The notes: generated by a model from the letters alone, not told the origin. 47,324 nucleotides of DNA from Acanthamoeba sp. SK_2022b (GCA_027943245.1 JANDJZ010000365.1:1-47324); one strand, 5' to 3'. Shown: positions 10,809-22,729, counted from the first letter of the stretch. Numbers and translations are program-made.

Positions 10809-12442
10809 ACATGGTCAACGACCAAGCGACGATGCGCGAGCGTGGGCGGGCAACGATTGTGAGAGGGGGGGAGAGGGGGGCAGTACTTGTAGGAGCCGTC
10901 GGGCTGGGGCACCCAGAAGGTGGGACACCGGGCCTCGCGGAACGTGCGCCACCGCCAGCCCTCGTCGGACCAGTACTTTTGCGTCTCGTAGCCGCCCGCT
11001 TCCACGAATGCCAGGAATTCCCTGATCGCGTTCGGCGCGTGAGCCTCGTGTGTTGCGTTGCGTTGCGTTGTGTGTCGTGTTGTGTCGTGGTGTCGTGTGT
11101 CGTGTGTCGTGTGTCGTGTGTCGTGTGTCGTGTGTCGTGTGTCGTGTGTCGTGTGTCGTGTGTCGTGTGTCGTGTGTCGTGTCGTGTCGTGTCGTGCGTC
11201 GTGTCGTACTTGTTGGTGATGAGGTATTTGGAGGCGCGGAAGGCGGGGACGGTGACGCTGCGCCGGCCGTACTCGTTGTCCCACCCGTACGACGGGAAGT
11301 CGGAGGGCTTGCCCAGCTCCGCCACGCCGTCGGGCACCTCGATCATCTCGTTCTCGATCTCGCCTCCTTGGTCGTTGCCCAGCGGCGCGTACGCCGGCCA
11401 CCTGTGACACGTCAGCAACCAACACGTGGCACGTGACACGTCAGCAACTCGCTTTCGATTGGCTCAGAGAGCGAGAGAGAGAGAGAGTAGTGGGAGCGGT
11501 GAAGTGCCTGGGTGGATGGGTCAAGGCGGAGAGGGGCATCTGGCGCAGGAGGACCGACGAGGTCTCGATGTGGATGCGCTCGTGCTCCATGCCCATGGGA
11601 ATGGCCCAGTAGGGCTGGTCCCACGAGATCGGGCTCGTGAAGGGCGCGTTCATGATGACCTCCTCCACCTGGCGGGGCATCACGAAGGTGGGCCGCACGA
11701 CAAGCGATCACCAGAGATGAGCAGAGCAGAGCAGAGAGCTGGGCCGGCCACCATATGGCGTGTGCGCGCACCTTGGCCTTGACCTGTTCGCGGTACTGGC
11801 GGACATCGGCGACCGACGGCCACTCGGTGGGATCGCGGCCGTAGTCGTCCCACGACATCTCATCGACGCCCACGGCGAAGATGCGCTCAAAGTGGCCATT
11901 CACGCGCTCTTCCTCGGACAACAGGTTCGCCTGTGATTTTTAGTTATTAAATAATTCAATATTTTATTTAATATTTTTATAAAACTATTAATATATCTAA
12001 TTTTTTATATTTCTGAACACTGCGCAGATGAAGAGCAAAGGGGAGGGCACCTCGCGCAGCTTGTTGATGTAGAAAACGGCTGGATGAGTGAGGTAGAAAA
12101 TAAGAGGGTGACGGAGCTTATCCGGCACCGCGTAGAAACTGGCGTCGTCGTTGAGGCTGGAAAACAGTGTCTCATTGATCTCCCACCCTGAAGTCGTCGC
12201 GATGGGCAATAGAGCAACGTGAGCAGTGATGGCAGGCGCACTTCTTTGGACAGAATCGTTTGTGCTCAATCGATTTGATTTTGGGGTGTTGATTTGACGA
12301 AAAGCGCAGCGGCAACTGTAAACGAAGCAAGAAGGTGATGGGGCAAAGCCACACTGATACCGTTGCGAAAGTAGGCGAGCACGTCTTGTCTGGTGGCCGT
12401 GGCCAGGTTGAGCATGGGCAGAGACGCTATCTTGGTGTTCAT
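8518..12442 (-). CDS. ovoA: OvoA: 5-histidylcysteine sulfoxide synthase / mercaptohistidine N-methyltransferase
   Basis: About sixteen minus-strand exons from ATG 12442 (MNTKIASLPMLNLATATRQ) to stop 8518. OvoA joins cysteine and histidine with O2 to give 5-histidylcysteine sulfoxide and later N-methylates the thiolated histidine to ovothiol A. Order of domains: DinB-like domain with the iron ligand motif HERIHIE (HxxxHxE, about 11,600); FGE-sulfatase-like domain with GFHDVHGNAWEWAEDEADG and LIMGGSWVSTGDQ; a C-terminal SAM methyltransferase with motif I ALELGCAVGRASFELA, GLDYSRAFV and PGGVVVITSPYTWL. The end, FQLCVAHATIWRRK, matches OvoA methyltransferase tails. The three-domain order separates it from EgtB, which lacks this methyltransferase tail. 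Two introns (11402-11507 and 9452-9551) use GC donors. Others carry GT and GTGTC arrays. The separate PLP lyase OvoB is not in this window. Confidence 0.94.
9452..9551 (-). other. GC-AG intron (OvoA)
   Basis: Minus strand: exon CGCGCAG, intron GCACGCC...GTCCAG. Joins FPRR to CAQELSEAF in frame ahead of the methyltransferase domain; no GT donor is near. Confidence 0.75.
10777..10806. repeat. (GT)n in an OvoA intron
   Basis: About 15 GT units on the plus strand, CA on the coding strand. Confidence 0.95.
11070..11205. repeat. GTGTC / GTGTGTC array in an OvoA intron
   Basis: Mixed seven- and five-base units (mostly GTGTGTC) on the plus strand; the coding strand reads GACACAC. Confidence 0.95.
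11402..11507 (-). other. GC-AG intron (OvoA)
   Basis: Minus strand: exon CACCCAG, intron GCACTT...CACAG. Joins RQMPLSALTHPP(R) to WPAYAPLG; no usable GT donor lies in this exon. Confidence 0.7.
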
Positions 12443-13007
12443 TCTTGCTGTGTATTGTGTTGCTGTTGTGTTGACCAGGAGCGGCGGCTGAACAGGAGAA
12501 GGACCTCAGCCTGATGGGCGCAAGATATCAGCACTCGGCTTTGTGAGTGGCGCGGAAACGTGTGGGTTTACGCGTCACGGCGTCATCCGCGCGGCACCAC
12601 AAGCATGCATCACGTAACTGTGCACACGGTTGTGTGTCATCACCACTACGTCCTACGTACCGGGAACTTGCGTGTTTGCGGTCGAGCGGATAGCAGAGGA
12701 TAGATAGGGCGCACCAGCAAGGTGCGTGGCGAACTCCTTGCACGTGCGGTCTCGGCGCTTCGCGAAGCTGATCCGGACATTTTGACTTGTCGTTAATCCG
12801 CGCGCCAATCGGGGGCGCTTCATGTCGACCAAAAATGGATTTTCGTAGCACGATCATATCTTCGAAAAGCAGGAAATATGATTTTCGCGCCAATTCTTAC
12901 ACACGCCTTACTGCAAGAAGGGTCACACATTCTTTCTCGTTCTCTTTCTCCACGCCATCAAAGCGACTACACGTCGCGAGTTGGTTGAGAGATGGGGGCG
13001 GCCAGAC
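12443..13007. other. Intergenic region upstream of OvoA
   Basis: The region between the OvoA start and the RPA2 stop, both on the minus strand. It holds a 121-residue minus-strand open frame (12528-12893) without recognisable domain, likely chance. The OvoA promoter should lie near 12,450-12,600. Confidence 0.4.
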
Positions 13008-14344
13008 CTACTGCTCGGAGCACCGGTAGAAATCGTCGCCGGCGGTGAAGAGGTGGCCCTCGGCCGTGAGCCACTCCACGGCGTCTCGGATGTCGTCGTC
13101 CGAGTACATGGACTGCAGGACCTCGATCACCTCGCCAAGCGCGCAACCGGCCGAGCCGTGCTGCCTGCTCGACGACCTGATGACCTCCAACACCTGGAGC
13201 GCAGCGCCACACGTTCGTGTACAACAGCTGTGAGTCGCTCTGCACGCGGCCAGTTGGCTGAGAAGAGGACGACGTACAGCCTTCTGGACCGGGTTGAGTC
13301 CAGGGACCTGCGCCGCGGGGGCCTGGCGTCCGTAGCCGCCACGCTGGGCTCCGCTGTTGCCGCGGCTCTGGTCGTAGCCGGTGGAGCGACCGCTGGCGGC
13401 TGTCGACGTAGCTGAGGCATCGCCCTGCTGTGGAGCAACGGCGAAGAAGGTCAGCGACGAGAGAGATGCGATTGGAGATGGAGAGGAAATGGGGGGGGAG
13501 GCCTGGTACCAGATCGCCCTTGGTGACGGCGAGGTGCACGTGGATGACGTCGAGGAAGTGGTAGGTGACTTCATCGTACTTCTCGATGGGCATCACGCGG
13601 AAAGCGAGCACGCTCCTTGTGTCCATGAACGAGCGCAGGTTGCCGATGACTCGCACGTACGAACCGACACTACACCCATTGCATGCCACGCGGCGTTAGA
13701 GAGACGGGCCAACAGGTGAACGAGGCAAACAAGCGCGCATGTACATTAGAAGAGGCGGAACACGTACTCCCATCGCCTCGAGGGATCCCTCTCATCTTCA
13801 ACGTCAAGCCACATACGCACGCCAATCTTGCCCGTTCCATCATCCACCTCAAGCTCCACATTTGTGGACTGCACCTGCAAATTCACGATCTGGCCAACTA
13901 GCGTGATCTGTGTACATGTAGATATTATTAAATAAAGAATTGAAATGGGTAATGTGAAATTGATGGCTACCTGGTTGAGCTCACGATCGTCGACTTTGAA
14001 AATATCGTCAGGATGCGAGTGGGTAGCGAAGTGCAATTGGCGAACGGTCACGGGTGTGAGGGTTTGCACAATGGCACCCGAGCGCTTCGGCGAGCGCGGA
14101 GAGGCGCCGCTGTCTTGTGTGCCATTGAATCCATCTCCACCACCCCCACCCAAATCGCTGGGATCATAGTCTCCACCACCGCCGCCATACTGCGGCTGCT
14201 GTTGTTGCTGCTGCTGGAAGCCTCCTCCGAATCTGCTTACTCCACCTCCTACAATTACCGAATGAGCTGCAGAAACACAATACAAGGCAAAACAAGACAT
14301 TTTAAACGATGTCAACGAAAACAAGACATACCGAAGCGCGACAT
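13008..14344 (-). CDS. RPA2: Replication protein A 32-kDa subunit
   Basis: Minus-strand exons start MSRFG and continue with a Gly/Gln-rich N terminus (FGGGFQQQQQQQPQYGGGGGD), an SPRSPKRS phosphorylation-type stretch, then an OB-fold with LTPVTVRQL, ITLVGQIVNLQVQSTNVEL, DDGTGKIGVRMWLD and GSYVRVIGNLRSF. A flexible Ser/Gly-rich linker leads to LNPVQKAVLEVI and a C-terminal winged helix ending GDDFYRCSEQ. This order (phospho N terminus, OB-fold, winged helix) is that of RPA2, which with RPA1 and RPA3 coats single-stranded DNA in replication and repair. Introns are GT-AG. The gene is head-to-head with eIF2B-epsilon, 215 bases apart. Confidence 0.95.
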
Positions 14345-14559
14345 TATGAGTTGTGTTGAAGATTAACAATTGTCTCTTGCTGCCTCCTTTGTACGTTGGG
14401 GCCAGGTTGTGTTGTGTATGTTTCGCGCCAAATCTTGGCGCCTTGTTCCTGGAAACCCCGAAAATTTAACAAGAATGTCTTAAAAATATTTCCCAGGTTT
14501 TTCTTCAGATCTTTTCTTGCTTGATCTTGCAGTTGTTCGATTTTCCATTCCTCTGCAAG
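14345..14559. promoter_or_regulatory. Bidirectional promoter, RPA2 / eIF2B-epsilon
   Basis: The two ATGs face away from each other across 215 bases. The segment is less GC-rich than the flanking exons. No clear TATA box is seen. Confidence 0.6.
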
Positions 14560-16038
14560 ATGGACGGAGATCTGCTGCAAGCCGTTGTGCTGGCGGACAG
14601 CTTCGACACCAAGTTCTTTCCCATCACACTTGACATGCCGCGGGTGCGTCCCGTTCGAATTTTCTACTGCCCTGCTGTTGCTCCCCCCCTGATCCATTTG
14701 CGTTTAGTCGTTGCTGCCGCTCGTGAATGTGCCCACAATCGACTACACGCTCGAGTTCCTAGTCGGTGCCGGCGTACAGGAGATCTTTATTCTCTGCTGT
14801 TGGAAGGCGCAACAAATTCAAGCCTACATCAGGTTCTTTTCCACATTTGTTTGCTCATTTTTATTGCCTTTTCTTGCATTTAATATTAGTATTTATTGTC
14901 TGCACGCAGCCAATCGCGATGGACGGAGACGCCCAACGTGGTCATCCGCACGATCGCCTCTACGCGGTGCCTGAGCACGGGCGATGCGCTCAGGGAAATC
15001 TACAATCTCCAAATCATCAGCTCTGACTTTGTTCTCGTGAGCGGCGACGTCATCTCCAACATGAAGCTTCAACCCGTGCTCCAGGCCCACAGGTGCACCC
15101 CACCTTCTCGACCAGAGCTCCTCCTCCTCCCCTTTTCGCTCTCACGCTCACACGTCGTCGCCGTCGTCGCCGCAGGGCTCGCCGGAAGCAGGACAAGAGC
15201 ACCATCATGACCGTCGTCTACAAGAAGGCCGCGCCCAACCATCGCTCCAGGTGCGCCCGCCCGCGACTCGGCGCTGTCCCTCGCCTCCCCCCCTCTCTCT
15301 CTCTCTCTTTTCTTGTCGACGTACTACTCGCCGCCCCCGTGCTGACGTTGGCGTGACGTGTCGTCTGCGCTTGGCCCCGCGCTCGCAGATCGCAGGAGGA
15401 CGACAGCGTGGTGGTGATCAACCCGGCGACGGGCCAGCTCCTCAACCTGGAGAACGACCGCGAGGAGGACGCCGTCAACCTCGACACCGACGTCTTCGCC
15501 GAGAACGCGAGCGTGCAGTTCAGATACGACCTGCTCGACTGCCGCATCGACATCTGCTCGCCCGAGGTGCTGTCCGTGTGCGCCGACAACTTTGACTACA
15601 ACGACCTCCGGCAGGACTTCATTCGCGGCGTGGTCGTGGACGAGGTCTACAAGTACAAGATCTTCACGCACATCATCTCCACCGAGTACGCCGCGCGCGT
15701 CAACATCCTCCGCACCTACGACTCGGTGAGCAAGGACATCATCCACAGGCACGACAGCCTCCCCCCCCCATCTCTCCCCCAATCTCCCTCTCGTCACGAG
15801 CGTGCCTGACACGCGTTGTGGCGCGTGGGTTGGGTTTGTGGGGGGGGGGGGCGACAGGTGGGCCTACCCGATGGTGCCGGACTGCAACTTCATGGGCACC
15901 ACCTCGTACAGGTACCTTCGCGGCAACATATACCAGGAGGAGGGCATCAAGCTCGCCCGCTCCTGCACGCTCGGCCGCGACACCGTCATCGGCCAGGTTG
16001 GCACTCTCTCTCTCTCTCTCTCTCCCTCTCTCCTTTCT

Positions 16039-16101
<63 letters not shown>

Positions 16102-16844
16102 CACGCGCGCACTGACGTGATTGGGTGGATCAGGGCACGGAGGTGGGCAACAACACGTTCATCTCGCACTCGGTGATCGGGCGCAACTGCAAGATCGGAG
16201 CCAACGTGAAGATCGTGGGCTCCTACATCTGGAATGGCGCCACGGTGGCCGACGGCGCCACGATCTCCTACTCCATCGTCTGTAACGAGGCCCGCATCAT
16301 GGCCGGCGCCGTGGTCGACAAGGCCAGCCTCATCTCCTTCCGAGTGCGTGCGCCCGGACACGCGACGCCCAACCGCCGGCGCGTTATCCCATTGGCGGGC
16401 CATTGACGTGCGTGCGTGCGTGGCAGGCTGTGGTTGGCGCGGGCGCGCGCGTGGGCCCGTACGCCAAGATCGCGCTGGAGCCGGAGGAGGAGAACGACGA
16501 GGTCGAGTTTGAAGAGGCGGCGCTCGGGCCCAACGGCGCCGGCGTCCGCTGGGTCGAGACCGACCCCCTCAACCAGCTCCGTGCGTGCCCCCCCCCCAAT
16601 CTGTCGACTGTCGACACACGCACACGCGCGAAGGGCGCTCACGGTCGAGTGGCTGCATGGACGCGCAGTGGTGGAGGAAGAGGAGCGGGACGACAGCGAC
16701 ACGAATTCCGAGTTTGACGACGCGACCGACAGCGAGGAGGACCACCTGGAGGAGCCCAACCTCGACACGCTCGACGGCGAGGAAGAAAGTAATCTCCTCC
16801 TCCTCCTCTCCACCTTCCAGCGTGAATGCGCTGACGCGCCCTCT

Positions 16845-16898
<54 letters not shown>

Positions 16899-17849
16899 CA
16901 GGATGGGTGTCGGAGGTGGAGGCCACTATCGAGAGGGCCGTGGAGGAGAACCACGCCATCGACAACCTCAGGCTCGAGCTCAAGACCCTCAAGTTCACCT
17001 TTGAGCACCGCACCTTCTCCGAGAGTACTAATCACGCCCCCCTCCCCCAATCTCCCACTGCCGAGGCCGTGCTCGAGCGTGTGTGCTGTGCGCTCGTTCT
17101 TGGCGATGGCCGCTGACGCGAGGCCCTTTTGATTTGTTGCTTCGCAGTGGCGTGCGTGGCGCTCCGTACGCTGATCAACATCGCCGTATCGAGCAACCCC
17201 AAGCCGGTCCCCGCCATGGCCCAGGTGCGCCTGTCTCCCTTTCTCTGTGCGCGCGCGTCATTGAAATGGCTCGCCTTTCACGCGACCATGACTCATCCCC
17301 GCCCATGTCATGGACAGCTCGTGGGCAAGTGGGCTCCGCTGATGAACGGCTACGTCGTGTCCACCGACGAGCAGGTCGCTCTGCTCAACACCCTGTTGGT
17401 ACCAGCGACACACCTCCTCGACCTCCGTAGCGTAGTGGGCCGCCTCGTGGCGGCGAGGCAACGCTGACCACCGCGGTGGTAACGGCGCGCCACAGAAATA
17501 CTGCGAGGAGCACCCGTCGGCCGAGCCGGGCTTCGTGCACGTCATCAACGGTCTCTACAACCTGGACATCGTCGAGGAGGAGTCGATCTGGGCGTGGCAG
17601 CGCAGCCTGCCCCAGACCGACGGCCCGCACAAGAAGATCCTTAAAGCGGTACAGCAATCCTTATGAAGATTTATTCTTTTTATTATTTGTTATTTGTGTG
17701 TTAGAAATCATTTCACTTTTGTGTTCTATTTTGCTGACCGTGCTGTGTGCGGACAACAGTGCGAGCCCTTCTTCAAGTGGCTCCAGGAAGCGGAGGAGGA
17801 AGATGATGATGATGAAGGCGACGACGACGAGGAGGAGGACAGCGACTAA
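14560..17849 (+). CDS. EIF2B5: Translation initiation factor eIF2B subunit epsilon
   Basis: About fourteen exons from [15 protein letters not shown] to a stop at 17847-17849. This is the catalytic subunit of eIF2B, which exchanges GDP for GTP on eIF2. The N-terminal nucleotidyltransferase-like fold is seen in [27 protein letters not shown] and [12 protein letters not shown]. Next are [13 protein letters not shown] and a left-handed beta-helix with hexapeptide-like repeats ([46 protein letters not shown]). An acidic linker ([25 protein letters not shown]) precedes a HEAT/W2 domain with IWAWQRSLP and the acidic AA-box end [19 protein letters not shown]. Intron 15749-15857 has a GC donor. Two introns hold (CA)n tracts. 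COP9 subunit 7 follows on the same strand after 145 bases. Confidence 0.96.
15749..15857 (+). other. GC-AG intron (eIF2B-epsilon)
   Basis: Exon ends ATCCACAG, intron GCACGA...GCGACAG. Gives [13 protein letters not shown], matching the conserved family junction DIIHRW.YP. Confidence 0.88.
16041..16100. repeat. (CA)n in an eIF2B-epsilon intron
   Basis: About 29 CA units preceded by a (CT)n tract (about 16003-16030). Confidence 0.96.
16846..16898. repeat. (CA)n in an eIF2B-epsilon intron
   Basis: About 26 CA units ending just before the AACAG acceptor. Confidence 0.96.
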
Positions 17850-17994
17850 GCGCGGTGGACCCACAATTCACAGAAAACACTAAATAATCATTTTCTAAAT
17901 TCTTTTTCCAATTCTTTTTGAGTTTCTGCGAAGGCCAGCGATCGAAAGATCGTGCATCGTGGGCAGACAAGTAGCGCAGACAAACAAAAACAAA

Positions 17995-19267
17995 ATGGCG
18001 GATGCATCTGGATCTGAATCGGGGCAGCTTCTCAGGTTCATCGTGCTCGCGAAGAACACCAAGGGTAGAGGTGCCGTGGGTGTGATCCAGCAGGCGCTCC
18101 AAGCCCCAAACACCTTCGTCTTCGGTGAGCTGCTAGATGTGCCCAACATCAAGGCTGTACGTTAGCCTGCCCATTGCTCTCCCCTCTAAAGAAGAACTCT
18201 GCTCTCGATGCCAGCAACAAATTTGCTGTTATTTCACTGCTACCCCCCCCCCCCGAAATCGGTTCTGCCATCTGCCACCTTGAAGACGGCAGCATCCTAC
18301 GATTTGTGCATGATGATGCTTATCAATGGTTGGTTGTGCAGTTGGCCGAGGGTGAGTTCAAGGTGTGGTATGACACCCTCGCGCTCTTTGCCTACGGCAC
18401 CTTCTCAGACTACAAGGGTACCCATGCGCACCACCGCTGCCTTCCCCCTCCTCTCTTCACGCCCGCGCACGCAGCGCTACTCACGCCCGCCTTCCCTTCT
18501 GCCCCGCCCACCTCCCGCTGCTGTGATGCACAGCCGCCCCTCAGAACTTTGGCGAGCTCTCGGCTCCCCTTCAGAAGAAGCTCAAGCAGCTCTCCATCGT
18601 CTCGCTCGCCTCCAGCCAAAAGGTTGCCCCCCCCCCCAAAACTCCCTCGCTACTCGTAGTCGCCTCGGCTAAAATGAACCGGCCTTTCCTCTTGCCCTTG
18701 CCCTTGCTCCCGTGTAGAGCCTGCCCTACTCGCTGCTGCTGACGCAGCTCGAGATCGGCAACGTGCGAGAGCTGGAGGACTTGGTGATCGAGTGCATCTA
18801 CGCCGGCATCATCAAGGGCAAGCTCGACCAGAAGGAGCAGCGCTTCCAGGTCGACTGGACGATGGGCAGGGACATCAGGCCCGGCCAGCTCCAGGAGATG
18901 ATCAGGATCCTCGACCTGTGGTGCCACAAGTCGGAGACGCTGATGAACGAGATCCAGGAGAGGATCCAGTACGCCAACCTCTCGCACGAGGAGCACAACA
19001 AGCAGACGAAGGAGTTTGAGGAGAGGGTGGAGGAGATCAAGGCCAACCTCAAGGTCGCCATGGAGGGCGACATGCCCGCCGGCGACTTTGCCGACGTCGA
19101 CTTTGGCTTCGACGCGGCCAACAAGAAGGGGTATGTAGCTCCTCCTCCCTCCCTGTGGTCGCTGCTTCTTTGGCGCTCATCGTTGTCTCTCTACGCGCGC
19201 TCGATGCGACAGACGTGGCAAGGTCAAGGGGCCCGGTGCTCCGCTGGACCGGCTCAGGAGGAGGTAA
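17995..19267 (+). CDS. COPS7: COP9 signalosome subunit 7
   Basis: Exons run from MADASGSESGQLLRFIVLA to KVKGPGAPLDRLRRR. CSN7 is a PCI-domain scaffold subunit of the COP9 signalosome, which removes NEDD8 from cullins. Family motifs are nearly collinear: GVIQQALQAPNTFVFGELLD, FAYGTFSDY, KLKQLSIVSLAS, LPYSLLLTQLEIGNVRELED, CIYAGIIKGKLDQ and VDWTMGRDI. A C-terminal helix segment (HEEHNKQTKEFEERVEEIK) is followed by the short basic KVKG tail also found in CSN7. The splice at 19133 to 19213 (KKG/RGKVKG) uses a GTATGT donor. Length (about 260 residues) fits the family. The gene is 145 bases downstream of eIF2B-epsilon, so it probably has its own promoter in that gap. Confidence 0.95.
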
Positions 19268-19580
19268 GCGGTGCACGCGTGCGCGTAGAGAGAGAGATAC
19301 CATCAACCCCCTGTACCTACCCCACCACCCATGACGGGCGACGTTTACTACACATCGACCACGGCGTGCTTCGTCGCCCACCAATAAACAACCGCCCAAC
19401 CCCACTCCCTACAAGTAGGCAGGCCCGATGTCAAAGGGAAGGCCGACCTGTTTTGTATTATGAAAGAGTAGAAGAAGACGATGCTGGTGGCGAGGAGGGC
19501 AAAAAGGTGGAGAAAAAACGGATTGGTAGTAGCGTGGAGAATAGAGAGAGAGAGTGAGAGAAAGGCCTACTCCGAACATG
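19268..19580. other. Convergent 3' region of CSN7 and the CAP-like gene
   Basis: No gene seen. It contains an AATAAA on the plus strand near 19384, a plausible CSN7 polyadenylation signal. Confidence 0.45.
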
Positions 19581-20506
19581 TTAGGGGGTGCACGGGCTAG
19601 GGGCACACTCGCAGGGGGCGGCGGTGATGAGGGTCACGCGGATGACGGTGAGCCAGAAGGTGGTGGTGCCGAGGTCCGAGTCGGTGTAGACGCCAATGCC
19701 GTAGATGTGAGGGCCCGCCGAGGTGACGACGCCGTCGTTGGGGAAGATGTAGTCGTTGGTGACCTCCTGGTTGTTGAGCAGGTCGTCCATGAGGACGGTG
19801 GGCGAGTAGGAGGTCGACTTGCCGTAGAACTCCTCGACCTTGTCGACGCAGTAGCCCCTGCCGTGAGCCCTGTCCTGCGTCGGGTAGCCAGAGCTGGTGA
19901 AGTCGAGTGTGTGGATCTCCTGGATGTAGTACTTGCGGCTCGTCTTGTAGAACTGCCAGTCGCAGTTGCCGCCGCCAGGGGCGGTGCACGTAGGAGGCCA
20001 GTTGTCGAAGAACACTTCGCCCTCGAGGGACATGATCTTTGCGTGCTCGTAGGCGTAGTCGCGCAGGTCCGTGGGCTCCTGGAAGATGGTGCGGGCGTAG
20101 CTGCCACGCAGCTTCAGAGCGATGTAGTTGGTGAGCAGGCGCTCGAAGCTCTGCTCGACGGCCTTGGATCGAGGGACAGTGTATCGACCGGGGCCGGTGT
20201 AGGGGGCGAAGGCCTGGCCACCGACGCAGGGGCAGCCCAGACCGTTCACCGTGGCCTATCGATGTGGGAACGGCAATTGGCATTGGTTAACTTGGTTGGT
20301 GATGTTGATGATGAGATAAACAATACATGAGAAAAGATCTCCTGATCTATGCCCTCAACAGGAAAAGCAATGTGGTAACGTGGAGCGGGGGGGGGGGGGT
20401 ATAGAGGATGGCCTGAAAGAAAGGTCCAGCCTAGAGGAGGGGAGGGGAGTACCAGAGAGGCAAGGAAAGCTACGGAGATCGTGAAGCAGATGGTCCACCT
20501 ATCCAT
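19581..20506 (-). CDS. Secreted protein, divergent CAP (SCP/TAPS) domain
   Basis: Two minus-strand exons (20506-20453 and 20255-19581) total 729 bases, 242 residues. Residues 1-18, MDRWTICFTISVAFLASL, form a signal peptide coded almost exactly by exon 1. The mature part has features of a CAP fold: an N-terminal helix block (ERLLTNYIALKLRGS...), DLRDYAYEHAKIMSLEGEV, then LMDDLLNNQEVTNDYIFP, HIYGIGVYTDSD and TTFWLTVIRV, placed like the 'W..S..HR.nil......iGvGv........w.q.f' half of bacterial-type CAP proteins. The His residues of the classical CAP cavity are not obvious. At least six cysteines fit extracellular disulfides. The CAP call is an inference by pattern; the signal peptide is seen directly. 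The gene is divergent from the eIF4B-like gene. Confidence 0.6.
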
Positions 20507-20856
20507 CTTTTACAACCCGCTTTACGATTGCCGCGAAACGTTGACGTACCCACAGCCCGAGAAACCCAAGCGAAGAGACGCCTTTCCTGCCACGATTTAT
20601 CCTTTTCTCGCTATTGGCTTGGCCTTGCCTCGGCGCCGAATGCTTTTCGCAAACGTTTCGCAGATGCGCAAGCTTCTTAAGATGGCGCTGCTGCGAGATG
20701 GGAAATTTCTGAGGCAGCTGTCTCGTGACTGGATTTTTCCCGACGAGCCGTTACGTGGCGGGGGGGGGGCAGCCAGCTCGGCAAGCCTTGCCTGCTCTTT
20801 TCGCCCGTGTAGAGCCTTTCACGCTCCATCTCTCTGTTTTTCTTCTTCCTCAAGCC
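20507..20856. promoter_or_regulatory. Divergent promoter, CAP-like gene / eIF4B-like gene
   Basis: The 350 bases between two outward-facing ATGs. A pyrimidine-rich run just before the eIF4B ATG (20815-20855) resembles a 5' leader. No coding signal. Confidence 0.5.
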
Positions 20857-22729
20857 ATGGCTGAACCTTCCAAGATCGACTGGGCCGACGAAGACAGCGA
20901 TGCCCCTGGTACGAGATTTCCGCCAACATCATCATCCGCGCATTTAGCATCGCCACCCTAGGCGCAATCTTCCGGCGGAAGCGATGATGAATATTATTCA
21001 GCCAAACATAGCCACGCTTGTGTGCCTGGCAAGCCAATTCCTTGGGTTAATTTTGTACTTGATTTCTAGTTGAGAACTGGGCCGATGAGGCTAGCGAGGA
21101 TGAAAAGGAAGCCCCGCAGCCCCCGCGATCTGTTTGGGGCAAGCCCGTCACTCAGAACCTCCCCACCCGTACGTATACTAGGATGGCTCCTAATTATGCT
21201 CCTGGAGATGCGGTAATAGGATTTTTAATCCGTCTTCAACTTCTCTACACTGCAGCCAAGGTAGTGGGTAGCGAGCAGGACTTCCCGACGCTCGGCGCCG
21301 AACCCGTCCGTGGCAAGCCTGCTCGTGGCGGTCGTGGCGCCAGCGCTGGTGGTGCTGCCTCGCGGGGCAGCGATTCCTACTCCACTGCCGGCCGCGGTGG
21401 CGGCTACGGCGATCGTGAGGGTGGTCGCAGCGGTGGCTACGGCGATCGCGACGGTGCCCGTGGCGGTTATGGCGATCGTGAGGGCAGCCGCGGTGGTTAC
21501 GGCGATCGTCCCCCGAGGCGCGATGATCGCGACGATTACGACGGCTATGGCGGTAGCCGCGGTGGTGACCGCTACGCTGACCGCGAGGGCGGCCGCGGTG
21601 GCGGCTACGGCGATCGTGACGGTGGTCGAGGGGGCTACGGCGACCGCGAGGGTCGTGGTGCTGGCTACGGTGATCGCGAGGGCCGTGGTGGTGGTTACGG
21701 CGATCGCGAGGGCAGCCGCGGTGGTTACGGCGATCGCGAGGGTGGCCGTGGCGGTTATGATCGCCCGCCCCGCGAGCGTGCCCCGCCCGTCATCCCCGAA
21801 GAGGGCCCGTGGACGGCCTTCGTCGGTAACCTCAACTTCAAGGTTGAGGCCCCCGAGCTCGAGGAGTTCTTCCTCAATGTACGCATCTCTCTTCCTCTTC
21901 TTCTTTAATTCGCGCACTGCATCGAACAATCCAAATGGTGATACATCGATTTATTCAATTTTTGTACTCAATGTTCAATGTTCGTTGCAGGCTGGCTGCA
22001 ACCTGCCTCGCGAGGGCGCCGTCCGCATGACCAGGGACAGGGAGACCGATCGCCCGCGCGGTATTGCCTACGTCGATTTCGAAGATGCGGAGTCTCTGCG
22101 CAAGGCCATCGAGCTCGACGGTGCGGAATTTGCCGGCCGCTCCATCCGTCTCGACGTCGCCGAAAACAAACGTGCGTTTGCTCGTCCCCCCCCCCCCCGC
22201 CGCACACGCGCACACGCAACACGTCCGCCGAAGGTTCACCTCTCTTCATCGTGAGAGCGTGCATTCCGCTTCGTACCCATTGGACAACAGCAAAACCTGC
22301 GACTCTAATACAAGCGCCATTCGCTCTCGGCAGCGGTGCTTGCTTCGCTTGTCGCGCACACTCACACCCATCACTCACACCGAGCGCGCACACAACGAAC
22401 GCGCGACGCTCGACGCTTTGCTGACCTCCAGAGGCTGTATGTGCGTGTGTGTATGCGGGGGGGGGGTCGATGGTGGCCGGCCACTCGACAGGCACCGAGC
22501 GTCACGGTGGTCGCAGGGAGGGCGGCGGCGGCGGCGCATTCGGCGCCGACAGGTACGACACTGGCGACGATTCCAACTGGCGCGAGCTGGCCAAGAAGGC
22601 CGCCGAGGAGCGCGCCGCCGCGGCCCCCGTCGAGAGGGAGCGCGACCGCGAGAGGGAGCCCAGGAGGGACGACCGACCCGACCGGAGGGACAGGAGGGAC
22701 GACCGGTGCGCGCCTCCTTTCCCCATTGA

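Noticed and set aside
12528..12893. 121-residue minus-strand frame as a gene
   Set aside because: No domain, atypical codon use and no splice partners; lies in the OvoA upstream region.
21225..22254. Long open frames on the other frames and strand of the eIF4B-like gene
   Set aside because: They are by-products of the repetitive GYGDREG DNA and high GC; they cross exon-intron borders and show no domains.
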